Below, in pieces: positions 1 to 6,591 of a stretch of DNA of 8,137 nt. The position numbers and the translations under genes were made by a program. Every line of letters starts with the position of its first letter. Positions within the stretch are counted from its first letter, which is position 1. The notes under the pieces were generated by a model. The model had not been told where the DNA came from. It made no database searches and saw only the letters and a list, made by a program, of their open reading frames with translations. Source of the stretch: an uncultured Prevotellaceae bacterium (GTDB taxonomy: Bacteria > Bacteroidota > Bacteroidia > Bacteroidales > Bacteroidaceae); contig CAMWRK010000092.1 of assembly GCA_947176655.1 (NCBI GenBank), positions 1 to 8,137 on the forward strand. The letters run 5' to 3'.

Positions 1-1
1 T

Positions 2-499
2 TTCAATCTTGGCAAGGTGGGTTGGGACAATGCTCCCGATGTAGATGCCATCATGGCTATGAACAAGGCTCAATTGGACGCGCTGAATGCTTCTTTGGCT
101 GCTCAGCAGGCTGAGAATGATCGCCTGCAGGCATTGATTAAGAACCACAAGTGCCCCGAGGCAAAGCAGGTTACTGAAATTGTTGCCACAAGTGCGTCTG
201 TATTCTTCAACATCAACAAGAGCAGAATCGCTTCCAAGAAGGATCTTGTGAATGTTAAGGAATTGGCAGAATGTGCTAAGGCAAATGGCAAGACTATCGT
301 TGTGACAGGCTATGCAGATGCTAAGACCGGCAGTGCGACATACAACCAGTCTCTGTCTGAGCGTCGTGCAAAGGCTGTTGCTGATGAGCTTGTCAAGATG
401 GGTGTGAGCTGCGACAAGATTGAGGTTGTCGGTAAGGGTGGTGTCAAGGATTTGACTCCCATCTCTTACAACCGTCGTGTTGTTGTTACTTTGAAGTAA
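2..499 (+). CDS. OmpA-family outer-membrane protein, C-terminal part (5' end outside window)
   Basis: This is the last 165 residues of a protein whose frame is open to the left edge, so the start and presumably the N-terminal beta-barrel are missing. Visible first is a linker with a short heptad-like stretch (LNASLAAQQAENDRLQALI, about 77-139), then the OmpA C-terminal domain (about 170-496). That domain shows the family hallmarks: VFFNINKSRI at its start, TGYAD, YNQSLSERRAKAV, a glycine-containing GKGG loop and a closing NRRVVV strand. In the OmpA family this domain binds peptidoglycan non-covalently; the Asp of GYAD and the Arg of the LSERRA helix sit where the diaminopimelate-binding pair normally lies. 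The expected role is anchoring the outer membrane to the cell wall. The GTG at 17-19 is an internal Val codon, since the GWDNAPDVDAI linker continues upstream. A terminator follows about 35 nt after the stop. The family is secure; the exact paralogue cannot be named. Confidence 0.95.
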   Translation, partial: FNLGKVGWDNAPDVDAIMAMNKAQLDALNASLAAQQAENDRLQALIKNHKCPEAKQVTEIVATSASVFFNINKSRIASKKDLVNVKELAECAKANGKTIVVTGYADAKTGSATYNQSLSERRAKAVADELVKMGVSCDKIEVVGKGGVKDLTPISYNRRVVVTLK

Positions 500-518
500 G
501 CAAAAACAGATAATTTAG

Positions 519-552
519 TTTCATAATTGTGGAGGGGGAAGCGATATTTTTG
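519..552 (+). promoter_or_regulatory. Possible trpS promoter overlapping the upstream terminator
   Basis: TATTTTTG at 545-552 fits the Bacteroidetes -7 element TAnnTTTG and would start transcription near 558-560, some 20 nt before the trpS ATG. The -33 element is poor: TTTC at 519-522 with a 22-nt spacer, or TTG at 527-529 with only 15 nt. The element sits in the loop and 3' arm of the terminator hairpin, so the match could be chance. Weak support. Confidence 0.25.
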
Positions 553-564
553 CTTCCCCTTTTT
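532..564 (+). terminator. Rho-independent terminator of the ompA-like gene
   Basis: GGGGAAGC (535-542) pairs perfectly with GCTTCCCC (552-559) around a 9-nt loop, and the stem can be extended by a G-T and an A-T pair. A T run (560-564) follows directly. It lies 36-65 nt after the OmpA stop and only 14 nt before the trpS ATG, so trpS needs its own promoter or relies on read-through. Confidence 0.85.
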
Positions 565-577
565 GATTATAGATAAA

Positions 578-1681
578 ATGGATTCAAAAAAAAGAATTAT
601 TCTTACTGGTGACCGTCCTACGGGGCGTCTCCATATAGGACATTATGTAGGTAGCCTTCGCAGACGCGTAGAGTTGCAGAATGAGGGTAATTTTGACAAG
701 ATGTATGTTTTCATCGCCGATGCCCAGGCGTTGACGGATAATATTGACAATCCGGAGAAAGTCCGTCAGAACGTCATCGAGGTCGCATTGGATTACTTGG
801 CATGCGGTCTTGATCCGGAGAAAGTCACTATCTTTATCCAAAGCCAGATTCCGGAGCTTTGTGAGTTGTCATTTTATTTCATGGATTTGGTGTCGGTTTC
901 GCGTCTGCAACGCAATCCGACGGTCAAGACCGAGGTGCAGATGCGCGGTTTTGCCGGAGAGAGTGTGCCTGTAGGATTCTTTACTTATCCTATCAGTCAG
1001 GCTGCAGATATAACGCTGTTCAAGGCAACTACTGTGCCTGTGGGCCAGGATCAGGAACCGATGTTGGAGCAATGCCGCGAAATAGTTCGCCGTTTCAATA
1101 ATATTTATGGCGAGACTTTGGTGGAACCTAATATCATGCTGCCGGACAATTCTGCATGTTTGCGCCTTCCCGGTACTGATGGCAAGGCGAAAATGTCCAA
1201 ATCACTTGGCAACTGTATATATTTGAGCGATACTGCAAAGGAGTTGAAGCAGAAGGTGAACAGTATGTATACGGATCCTGAACATATCCATATAGAACAG
1301 CCGGGTCATCTTGATGGTAATACGGTCTTTATATATCTGGACGCTTTCTGTAGCGATGAGGATTTCCGCAAGTTCTTGCCGGACTATCAGAATCTTGATG
1401 AACTGAAGGCACATTACACACGTGGCGGTTTGGGTGACGGTACATGTAAGAAGTTTCTGTACAATGTCTTGAACGATCGTCTGACGCCTATTCGTGAGCG
1501 TCGTCTGGAGTTGCAGAAAGACATTCCGGCGATATATGACATGTTGTGCCAGGGATGCGAACGTGCACGCCAGGCAGCAGTTGAAACAATGGATGAAGTC
1601 CGCAAGGCAATGAAAATTAATTACTTCGATGATAAGGAACTGATTGTTGAGCAGGCCAAGCGGTACGCGTCTTCTAAATAG
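578..1681 (+). CDS. trpS: Tryptophanyl-tRNA synthetase (TrpRS)
   Basis: This is a cytoplasmic class Ic aminoacyl-tRNA synthetase that charges tRNA-Trp with tryptophan using ATP. The 367-residue product has the class I signatures in the right places: GDRPTGRLHIGH (HIGH at residues 19-22) and GKAKMSKS (KMSKS at 205-209). Between them are conserved TrpRS blocks: an IADAQALTD strand/helix near 46-54, YPISQAADI at 137-145 and PVGQDQEPMLEQ at 154-165. The start at ATG 578 is preferred because the protein then opens with the family's usual KKRIILTGDRP. The open frame reaches back to a TTG at 527, but those extra residues are encoded by the terminator hairpin. The sequence (QSQIPELCELS, NPTVKTE, RGGLGDG) matches my memory of the longer TrpRS type known from streptococci more than the roughly 330-residue E. 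coli type. The product is full length with no damage. Transcription ends at the hairpin at 1750-1805. Confidence 0.97.
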   Translation: MDSKKRIILTGDRPTGRLHIGHYVGSLRRRVELQNEGNFDKMYVFIADAQALTDNIDNPEKVRQNVIEVALDYLACGLDPEKVTIFIQSQIPELCELSFYFMDLVSVSRLQRNPTVKTEVQMRGFAGESVPVGFFTYPISQAADITLFKATTVPVGQDQEPMLEQCREIVRRFNNIYGETLVEPNIMLPDNSACLRLPGTDGKAKMSKSLGNCIYLSDTAKELKQKVNSMYTDPEHIHIEQPGHLDGNTVFIYLDAFCSDEDFRKFLPDYQNLDELKAHYTRGGLGDGTCKKFLYNVLNDRLTPIRERRLELQKDIPAIYDMLCQGCERARQAAVETMDEVRKAMKINYFDDKELIVEQAKRYASSK

Positions 1682-1749
1682 ACGTGCGGCGGATGTATGT
1701 GTTGTAAGGCATTAGATTGCTGTAACTTCGCACTTCTGTAGAGTTGATT

Positions 1750-1805
1750 GGCACACGGACAAGTTGTGGTTGCAAGACCCAACACTTGTCGTGTGCCATT
1801 TTTTT
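1750..1805 (+). terminator. Strong Rho-independent terminator after trpS
   Basis: GGCACAC (1750-1756) pairs with GTGTGCC (1791-1797). After a one-base bulge, GACAAGT (1758-1764) pairs with ACTTGTC (1784-1790), giving about 14 base pairs around a loop of roughly 19 nt. Seven T follow (1799-1805). It begins 69 nt after the trpS stop and should cut the housekeeping transcript off from the region to the right. Confidence 0.9.
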
Positions 1806-1812
1806 GCTGTTT

Positions 1813-1873
1813 TAAGTCAGGAAAGGTTTGAAATACATAGTGCGTAGCAATTTTCTTGACTGACTTATGTATT
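1813..1873. repeat. Overlapping pair of inverted repeats in the intergenic region
   Basis: TAAGTCAG (1813-1820) is the perfect reverse complement of CTGACTTA (1860-1867). AATACATA (1832-1839) is the perfect reverse complement of TATGTATT (1866-1873). The two right-hand arms share the TA at 1866-1867, and the two pairings cross. In RNA they would be competing or pseudoknot-like structures; in DNA they could be protein-binding half-sites. No gene or promoter is linked to them with certainty. Confidence 0.5.
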
Positions 1874-2026
1874 AATAGGGTGTTGTTTGGATAGGTGTCA
1901 CTTAAGGATGAAATGGCATAATCATGGACTGCCTGGCAATAATTGAGACCATATTTTGGTAAGTTGCGAACTATGCGTATGAAGCCAACTTTGTATTTAT
2001 ATAATTATTTGTGTCTAAATATATCA
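1874..2026. other. Intergenic stretch with no recognised gene
   Basis: This continues the gap after trpS. It is AT-rich towards its right end (1995-2026), as expected just upstream of a promoter. One open frame (1943-2131) crosses it, but its translation has no signal peptide, motif or plausible start context and it runs through the promoter at 2027-2055. I see nothing else here. Confidence 0.5.
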
Positions 2027-2055
2027 TTGGGATTCGTTATTTTTTACTATATTTG
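2027..2055 (+). promoter_or_regulatory. Bacteroidetes-type promoter (TTG-N18-TAnnTTTG)
   Basis: TTG at 2027-2029 lies 18 nt before TATATTTG (2048-2055), a full match to the primary sigma factor consensus of Bacteroidetes (TTG at -33, TAnnTTTG at -7) with usual spacing. The surrounding sequence is AT-rich. Transcription should start near 2060-2063. There is no protein gene for about 510 nt downstream, so it drives either a non-coding RNA or a long leader of the WG-repeat gene. Confidence 0.65.
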
Positions 2056-2060
2056 CATGG

Positions 2061-2496
2061 AATATCCTAAAGTGCATTGTGACAGATGCATTAGTCCACG
2101 CCAATGTCAGAAGCCAGTGGCATTCTTGTAGAGATGAGAAATAGCTATGGTGGAGACGGAGTTTGGGCGGGATTCACGACATAATGGATAAGGCGTTCAT
2201 ACTGCGCTTTGTTTTGACATCAGGAAACTTCGCAACTTTCAGGGATTGTCAGAGCACTGCAATTATGGATGTTCTCGGGATGTGTTTACGGACGCATCCC
2301 CTTATGCTTACATACAGTCTTTGCGGCATAATTTCGGAGCCGCACGAGATAAGGTGTTTGTATTGCAGAGGGGGAGGCTTTAGGTACATCATATCGGCGT
2401 GGACTTCGTAGTTGCTTCGTTCAACAATCCCGGGCAATGCGAAGGCCTCCTGATGTGGAACGGGCAACAGTGAGAGTTCCACGCTTTTTCTTTTTT
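2061..2496 (+). ncRNA. Candidate structured non-coding RNA or long 5' leader
   Basis: The block is framed by a strong promoter (2027-2055) and a terminator (2454-2496), giving a predicted transcript of about 435 nt. Stem-loops I can pair by eye: 2071-2077 with 2086-2092; 2103-2109 with 2118-2124; 2190-2195 with 2205-2210; 2245-2252 with 2257-2263 (one bulge); 2277-2285 with 2292-2300 (9 pairs including one G-T); 2322-2327 with 2339-2344; and 2372-2381 with 2442-2451 (10 pairs including two G-T) enclosing 60 nt. The protein frames here look non-coding. I do not see the conserved cores of RNase P RNA, tmRNA or SRP RNA. The density of helices is suggestive, but helices of 6-7 bp arise readily by chance. 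The block could instead be a leader whose terminator acts as an attenuator for the downstream operon. The 5' end is inferred from the promoter. Confidence 0.35.
2454..2496 (+). terminator. Terminator-like hairpin upstream of the WG-repeat operon
   Basis: GTGGAAC (2455-2461) pairs with GTTCCAC (2476-2482) around a 14-nt loop, and T2454-G2483 can extend the stem. A T-rich tract follows (TTTTTCTTTTTT, 2485-2496). It ends about 78 nt before the WG-repeat gene and its T tract lies on the + strand side only. It would end a transcript begun at the 2027-2055 promoter, or act as an attenuator. The long loop makes it weaker than the terminator after trpS. Confidence 0.6.
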
Positions 2497-2573
2497 GCCG
2501 TAATGATACATAGATTCTATTATTCAACAGGCCGAATCTGGAACTATAGGCAGTATGTATGGTAATCATTTTT

Positions 2574-4304
2574 ATGAAGTTAAGATCGCTTCTATTAACG
2601 CTTGCGCTTGGCATGGCGTCTGCCCTTGGGGCTCAGAATCTGAAAATTACTGTCAACAAGAAGGGAAAGGTTGGATTTTCAGATGCAAATGGGAATGAGA
2701 TAATCAAGTGTCAGTATGAGAGTGCTACTCCATTTGAAAATGGTGTGGCCATAGTGACAAAATCGAAGAAGAGCGGGATGGTAGACGAGAAGGGCAATGT
2801 TATCATTCCGTTGAAGTACAGTAAGATTACGAAATGGAGCGATAACCTGTATCTTGTCACCAACGGTAAGAAGCAGGGACTGGTCAATAATGACGGGAAA
2901 ATACTTCTCAAACCTACTTATACCCAAATATCCAATCCCAACTGTTATGGCAGGGCGTTGATAGCTGTCGGAGGCAAGGCTACCACAGCAGATAAGAAAA
3001 TGTACATGCTTGGTGCCAAATATGGTATCATAGATGTGGAAGGCAATATCCTGGTGCCAGCCAAATACAAGGGATTATATGAATTTGCAGCACCAATTGA
3101 ACCTAATCCCACACGTGTGGGGGCACTCATGGTCGCCGATAAACATTTTACTACAGATACTCTGATATCCGACTGTTCTTATCTTGGATATAACACAAAG
3201 CCTACTATAGGTATGGCAGGTTTGATGGATGGACGCGGCAATGTAATTATAAAAAATAATAAATACACGGTGATAAAGATGCCGCAAAGTAATATGGTTT
3301 CTTTTCACACTATGAAAAAGAAGGACGCTCTGAACGGGTACTATAATATAGAAATGGGGACAGAGTTCTTTGTAGGCAAGACGGCGAATACCGTAGCAGG
3401 AGACTTTGCTGGGGACATTGCTGTCATTACGACGATTGAAAACAATGTTGCAACGTACTCTTTCGTTGACAGGAACGGTCGAACTGTGCGTTCCGGATAT
3501 TCTGTGGCTGTATATAATCCGTGTACAAAACTATGGAGTGCGTTGAACAATCAAAAAGCATGGGACGTCTTCGATGAGAAGAATAGCGACATAGCACCAT
3601 TGTCCGGATTTGGGGTAATTATATTTCCGAAGGGAAAGGATGACATTGAGGTATTTACGGTGGCAAGAGATGGAAAATTTGGCTGTGTGGATCGTAATGG
3701 TAATGTCACTGTTCCATTTGAGTACGATGGTGCTACAGGAAATACTTTTGGCGTAATAGGTGTTTGCAAAGGCGGTAGGTGGGGAGCTGTATCACCAGAA
3801 AACAAACAGATAATACCATTGGAATATGCCAATTTCTGGATGCCGGAAGAGCATGGCACCGTACACTTTTGGGTGAAGAAGGATGACCAGCTTTATTATC
3901 ATCTGAACACCTTGTCCGGAAAACTGTCAGCTGTCGGGTATCCGAGTGTGACCAATTTTCATGGTGATATGGCATTTGTGATACCAGGAAATCTGAAAAT
4001 AAAAAACAGTGCGCTAAATAGGGCATTGCTGTTTGAGCCAAATACAGAAAAAGCAACCATAGATGCAGCAAAGCCAGAGGCAAGCAAGATGAACTTCGGT
4101 TATGTAGTTGACACTGATGACAATGTCGTGATGGATATTCCGGTTTCGATGCGTTATCTTGACAAAATAACAGACGAGTTAAGAAAGTTAGGTGCAAAGA
4201 AGCTGACATCGGCGGACAAGAAGAGAATACTTCTGAATGTAACACGCGACAATCGCACTTACGATTTGAAATCCGTACTTGACGAGGACGAGTGGGACTA
4301 TTAA
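2574..4304 (+). CDS. Secreted WG-repeat protein
   Basis: This 576-residue exported protein opens with a clear signal peptide (MKLRS, then a hydrophobic core ending ALGA|Q, cleavage near residue 20). The ATG at 2574 is preferred over the in-frame ATG at 2559 because it places the basic residues directly before the hydrophobic core. The body carries repeats of the WG type (G-[KR]-[WFY]-G-x-x-D-x-x-G-N-x-x-[IV]-P-x-x-Y). The clearest are near residues 68-82, 102-116, 149-165, 216-231, 367-384 and 402-418, with a first degenerate copy at 31-48. The stretch 232-360 and the tail after 430 show no repeat I recognise. WG repeats are thought to be beta-rich binding modules; no enzyme motif is visible. 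This is the first gene of a six-gene run of exported proteins; the next gene follows after 32 nt. A promoter directly in front is not obvious: TTG at 2495-2497 with TATTATTC at 2518-2525 is a poor match. Family confident, function unknown. Confidence 0.88.
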   Translation: MKLRSLLLTLALGMASALGAQNLKITVNKKGKVGFSDANGNEIIKCQYESATPFENGVAIVTKSKKSGMVDEKGNVIIPLKYSKITKWSDNLYLVTNGKKQGLVNNDGKILLKPTYTQISNPNCYGRALIAVGGKATTADKKMYMLGAKYGIIDVEGNILVPAKYKGLYEFAAPIEPNPTRVGALMVADKHFTTDTLISDCSYLGYNTKPTIGMAGLMDGRGNVIIKNNKYTVIKMPQSNMVSFHTMKKKDALNGYYNIEMGTEFFVGKTANTVAGDFAGDIAVITTIENNVATYSFVDRNGRTVRSGYSVAVYNPCTKLWSALNNQKAWDVFDEKNSDIAPLSGFGVIIFPKGKDDIEVFTVARDGKFGCVDRNGNVTVPFEYDGATGNTFGVIGVCKGGRWGAVSPENKQIIPLEYANFWMPEEHGTVHFWVKKDDQLYYHLNTLSGKLSAVGYPSVTNFHGDMAFVIPGNLKIKNSALNRALLFEPNTEKATIDAAKPEASKMNFGYVVDTDDNVVMDIPVSMRYLDKITDELRKLGAKKLTSADKKRILLNVTRDNRTYDLKSVLDEDEWDY

Positions 4305-4336
4305 TAACATCCATATACATAATTAAGAAAACACTT

Positions 4337-5578
4337 ATGCAGATTATGAATATACGTAGGTCAATAATATTCTGTGCTCTTTTTGCTTTAGTTGCCGGAG
4401 AATCGTACGCCCAGGAGACCCCTGCCAATTATCGCCGCAGTTCAATATATTCGGTACTTGTGAACCATACCGAACAGAAATTTGCTTCTGAGATAAAGGA
4501 GGCTTTCCTGCAAATCCCTGTCCCGGACAAGTATAACGATCACAATCTCAGCGTCAAAGTGCTGAATCTGGACAAAAAGCTCTCCAAGGCCAACAGCCAT
4601 AAGGAAAATCCTGCCATAACGGAATTCTTGCAAAACAATAAGGTGGCAAGCCGCCTCGTGGCGCGATGGTTCAACCGTGACAGCTACACCGGGCGGTGCG
4701 ACATGGAACTTGTCAAGGAGCGTGGCCTCTACAATGCCACTGAGTTCGACAAACAGCTGGCGGCACGCTCGGCGCGTGGCATGGCAATGCTCCAGGATGC
4801 TGGTGAGGAACTCATAGGCAATACGTATGTCCTCGTCAACGACATCAGGTATGTGGACAAGAGCAAGAAGTCAAAAATAGCGGGTTCTATAATTAAGGGC
4901 ATAGGTGTAATAGCAGCTGCATACACAGGTAGCAGTGCGATAAGCGACCTTGCGGACAATATGGGAGATATGGTGGAAAGTATCAAGGGATTCAGTGTCA
5001 AGATAAATACATTCCTGTATAAATTGAATTGGGACGACGAACAAGCATCCATTTTTTATCAGGAGCAATATGCTGCAACTCCTGATGATTCCAAGCGTAT
5101 CAGCTTTGACAATGCGCGTGGCCGATACGGTCTTACATACGTGGGCAAAGTGGAAAGTCGCGGTGGCACGACTTCGTTTCTTGGCATCAAGGAGGAAGAG
5201 CCTGTGCTCATGGTACGCAAGGCATGCCAGCGTGCCATAGATGAAAACATTGTCGACCTGCAAACGGAGTATGAGGAGTTTCGGACAAAAACGCCTCTTG
5301 CATCCGTAGAGCCGCTCACTGCCTACATAGGTATGAAGGAGGGTGTTACATCCAAAAGCCGTTTTGAGGTATTGGAAGTGGTTGAAATGGAAAACGGGTC
5401 ACATAAGTATAATCGTGTAGGAATTATCGAGGCAATTGACAATCTTATCTGGGACAATCGTTACATGGCAGAGGAAGAGGGGGCACCGGGTGCAACCCTC
5501 GGCTATACCACATTCCGCACAGTAAGCGGCAAGGACTTTGCGAAGGGTATGCTCGTACGTGGGATAAACAAGAAGTAA
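4337..5578 (+). CDS. Exported protein of unknown function, 413 residues
   Basis: I do not recognise a named family, although the N-terminal region (SSIYSVLVNHTEQKF, then IPVPDKYNDHN) recalls conserved Bacteroidales hypothetical proteins. The signal peptide is MQIMNIRRS plus a hydrophobic core ending ESYAQ, with cleavage near residue 26. The ATG at 4346 is an equally good start; an in-frame GTG at 4292 lies inside the previous gene and is rejected. A Gly/Ala-rich hydrophobic segment at about 181-203 (GSIIKGIGVIAAAYTG) could be a membrane-associated helix. Around it lie VLVNDIRYVD (165-174) and KINTFLYKLNWDDE (222-235), both likely beta strands. The C-terminal 90 residues (VTSKSRFEVLEVVE, RVGIIEA, MLVRGI) read like a small beta-barrel domain; a resemblance to the FlgT C-terminal domain is only an impression. 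The gene sits 32 nt after the WG-repeat gene and 22 nt before the next one, so co-transcription is likely. Expected location: periplasm or outer membrane. Confidence 0.85.
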   Translation: MQIMNIRRSIIFCALFALVAGESYAQETPANYRRSSIYSVLVNHTEQKFASEIKEAFLQIPVPDKYNDHNLSVKVLNLDKKLSKANSHKENPAITEFLQNNKVASRLVARWFNRDSYTGRCDMELVKERGLYNATEFDKQLAARSARGMAMLQDAGEELIGNTYVLVNDIRYVDKSKKSKIAGSIIKGIGVIAAAYTGSSAISDLADNMGDMVESIKGFSVKINTFLYKLNWDDEQASIFYQEQYAATPDDSKRISFDNARGRYGLTYVGKVESRGGTTSFLGIKEEEPVLMVRKACQRAIDENIVDLQTEYEEFRTKTPLASVEPLTAYIGMKEGVTSKSRFEVLEVVEMENGSHKYNRVGIIEAIDNLIWDNRYMAEEEGAPGATLGYTTFRTVSGKDFAKGMLVRGINKK

Positions 5579-5600
5579 GCTACATAACTACCAAGCAAAT

Positions 5601-6068
5601 ATGAAGAAGATTATTTTTCTGATGATGACACTCATTGCCACAGCTGTCTGTGCCATGAGCAAGGGAGACAAAATTCCACAGTACGATATTACCGGAGCCG
5701 GTTCAGGTACGGAGGGCACCATATTGGTGAAGGTTTACGTCTATGCCAAGAAGGTATCGGATGAGGATCTGAAGCGTTGTGCAGTACACGGAGTAGTGTT
5801 CCACGGATGTTCAGGTAATAATAGTGGAGCAAGGCAGCCTGCCATGGCAGCACCTACGGCAGAGAGTGACAATGCAGCTTTTTGTGAGAGATTTTTTGCC
5901 TCCGATGGACAATGCCAGAACTTTGCAAGCATTGTGGCCGGCTCATACGACCGTGTGAAAACCGCGAAGGGCTACAAAACGGGAGCCATACTGCAAATAG
6001 ACAAATCATCGTTGCGCAAGGAACTCGAAAAGGCTGGAGTGGTTCGCTCCCTCTCGTCCGGTTTCTGA
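5601..6068 (+). CDS. Small exported protein, related to the next gene
   Basis: This 155-residue protein has a signal peptide (MKKIIFLMMT core, cleavage probably near VCA|MS, residue 18). No standard lipobox precedes Cys17, so it is unlikely to be a lipoprotein. It has no named domain I know. It aligns over its length with the following 156-residue protein: the block EGTILVKVYVYAKK..CAVHGVVFHG (38-69) matches SQTLRVQGYGRN..NAVWAVLFDG in the neighbour, ERFFASDGQ (96-104) matches NRFFADNGE, and the C-terminal GYKTGAILQIDKSSLRKEL matches GYSYDLTVRVLRSELKARL. This copy is the more divergent: it lacks the GYG motif of its neighbour and carries an Asn/Ser/Gly/Ala/Pro-rich insert at about 71-92. Cysteines at 60, 70, 95 and 105 could form periplasmic disulfides. 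It is probably a diverged tandem duplicate working with its partner. Gaps to the neighbours are 22 and 34 nt. Confidence 0.82.
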   Translation: MKKIIFLMMTLIATAVCAMSKGDKIPQYDITGAGSGTEGTILVKVYVYAKKVSDEDLKRCAVHGVVFHGCSGNNSGARQPAMAAPTAESDNAAFCERFFASDGQCQNFASIVAGSYDRVKTAKGYKTGAILQIDKSSLRKELEKAGVVRSLSSGF

Positions 6069-6102
6069 CTAATGGAATACACACAATACGACTATATTAA
6101 TC

Positions 6103-6573
6103 ATGAAGAAGTTGTTTTTAATGCTGGCAGCAATGTTTTCGTTGGTATACGCCAGCGCACAGTCGCAAACCGTATATGCCCGTACTTCAGTAAGATGTAT
6201 GGGTACGGAATTGGACGGATCGCAAACGCTACGCGTACAAGGGTATGGGCGCAACAGAGCCGATGCCAAGGAGCAGGCCATGAAGAATGCTGTATGGGCA
6301 GTTCTGTTCGATGGTATCAAGGACGGGGTGCCGGGGTGCAATATGCGTCCTCTTGTGCCAGAAGTAAATGCACATGAACGTTACGAAGAGTACTTTAACC
6401 GATTCTTTGCAGACAACGGAGAATACCGTAAATATGTCTCGCTGCGTGACACCAAGAGACGTTCAGGGGGCAAGGTTAAGGATAAACTCGGATACTCGTA
6501 TGATTTGACCGTGCGCGTACTCCGTTCTGAACTGAAAGCTCGTCTTATGGCCGATAAGATTATCAATAAGTAA
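6103..6573 (+). CDS. Small exported protein, LPP20-like pattern
   Basis: This 156-residue protein has a textbook signal peptide (MKKLFLMLAAMFSLVYASAQ, cleavage near residue 20). The mature part holds LRVQGYGRNRADAKEQAMKN (43-62): a strand, G-x-G, then alanines spaced along a helix. That is the arrangement seen in LPP20-type lipoproteins and the N-terminal part of FlgT, so I infer a related alpha/beta fold; this rests on pattern, not on a search. Cys32 and Cys79 are the only cysteines after the signal peptide and could pair. A conserved-looking block ERYEEYFNRFFADNGEYRKY (92-111) follows, then a basic stretch (DTKRRSGGKVKDK, 116-128) and a final strand-helix (LTVRVLRSELKARL). I recall near-identical proteins in many Bacteroidales genomes, none characterised to my knowledge. 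It is a tandem paralogue of the preceding gene and lies 18 nt before the DUF6175 gene. Confidence 0.85.
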   Translation: MKKLFLMLAAMFSLVYASAQSQTVYARTSVRCMGTELDGSQTLRVQGYGRNRADAKEQAMKNAVWAVLFDGIKDGVPGCNMRPLVPEVNAHERYEEYFNRFFADNGEYRKYVSLRDTKRRSGGKVKDKLGYSYDLTVRVLRSELKARLMADKIINK

Positions 6574-6591
6574 CAGTACAGGAATATAACA

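Noticed and set aside
527..577. N-terminal extension of TrpRS from a TTG at 527
   Set aside because: The extra 17 codons are encoded by the upstream terminator hairpin and its T tract, and are not found in the TrpRS family as I know it. The ATG at 578 gives the normal N-terminus.
1943..2131. 62-codon open frame on the + strand
   Set aside because: It crosses the consensus promoter at 2027-2055, is rich in Tyr and Leu from AT-rich sequence, and has no motif or ribosome-binding context.
2057..2131. 24-codon cysteine-containing ORF starting almost at the predicted transcript start
   Set aside because: It would be leaderless, is very short and overlaps two of the stem-loops. There is no evidence for translation, although CDRC is eye-catching.
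2163..2411. 82-codon open frame on the + strand in the gap before the WG-repeat gene
   Set aside because: The residue composition looks random, there is no signal peptide or domain, and it overlaps the structured RNA candidate.
2061..2496. Known housekeeping RNA (RNase P RNA, tmRNA, SRP RNA, 6S RNA) in the gap
   Set aside because: I looked for the conserved RNase P, tmRNA and SRP core sequences and found none. 6S RNA cannot be excluded by eye, but the length and helix order do not suggest it.
2249..2614. 121-codon open frame on the - strand
   Set aside because: It starts inside the WG-repeat gene, runs through the terminator hairpin, and has no recognisable domain.
4292..4336. GTG start for the 413-residue protein, overlapping the WG-repeat stop
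   Set aside because: It would put 15 extra residues before a complete signal peptide. The ATG at 4337 or 4346 explains the N-terminus better.
3733..4428. 231-codon open frame on the - strand
   Set aside because: It is antisense to the WG-repeat gene and the start of the next gene, both of which are clearly coding on the + strand. Its translation looks like a shadow.
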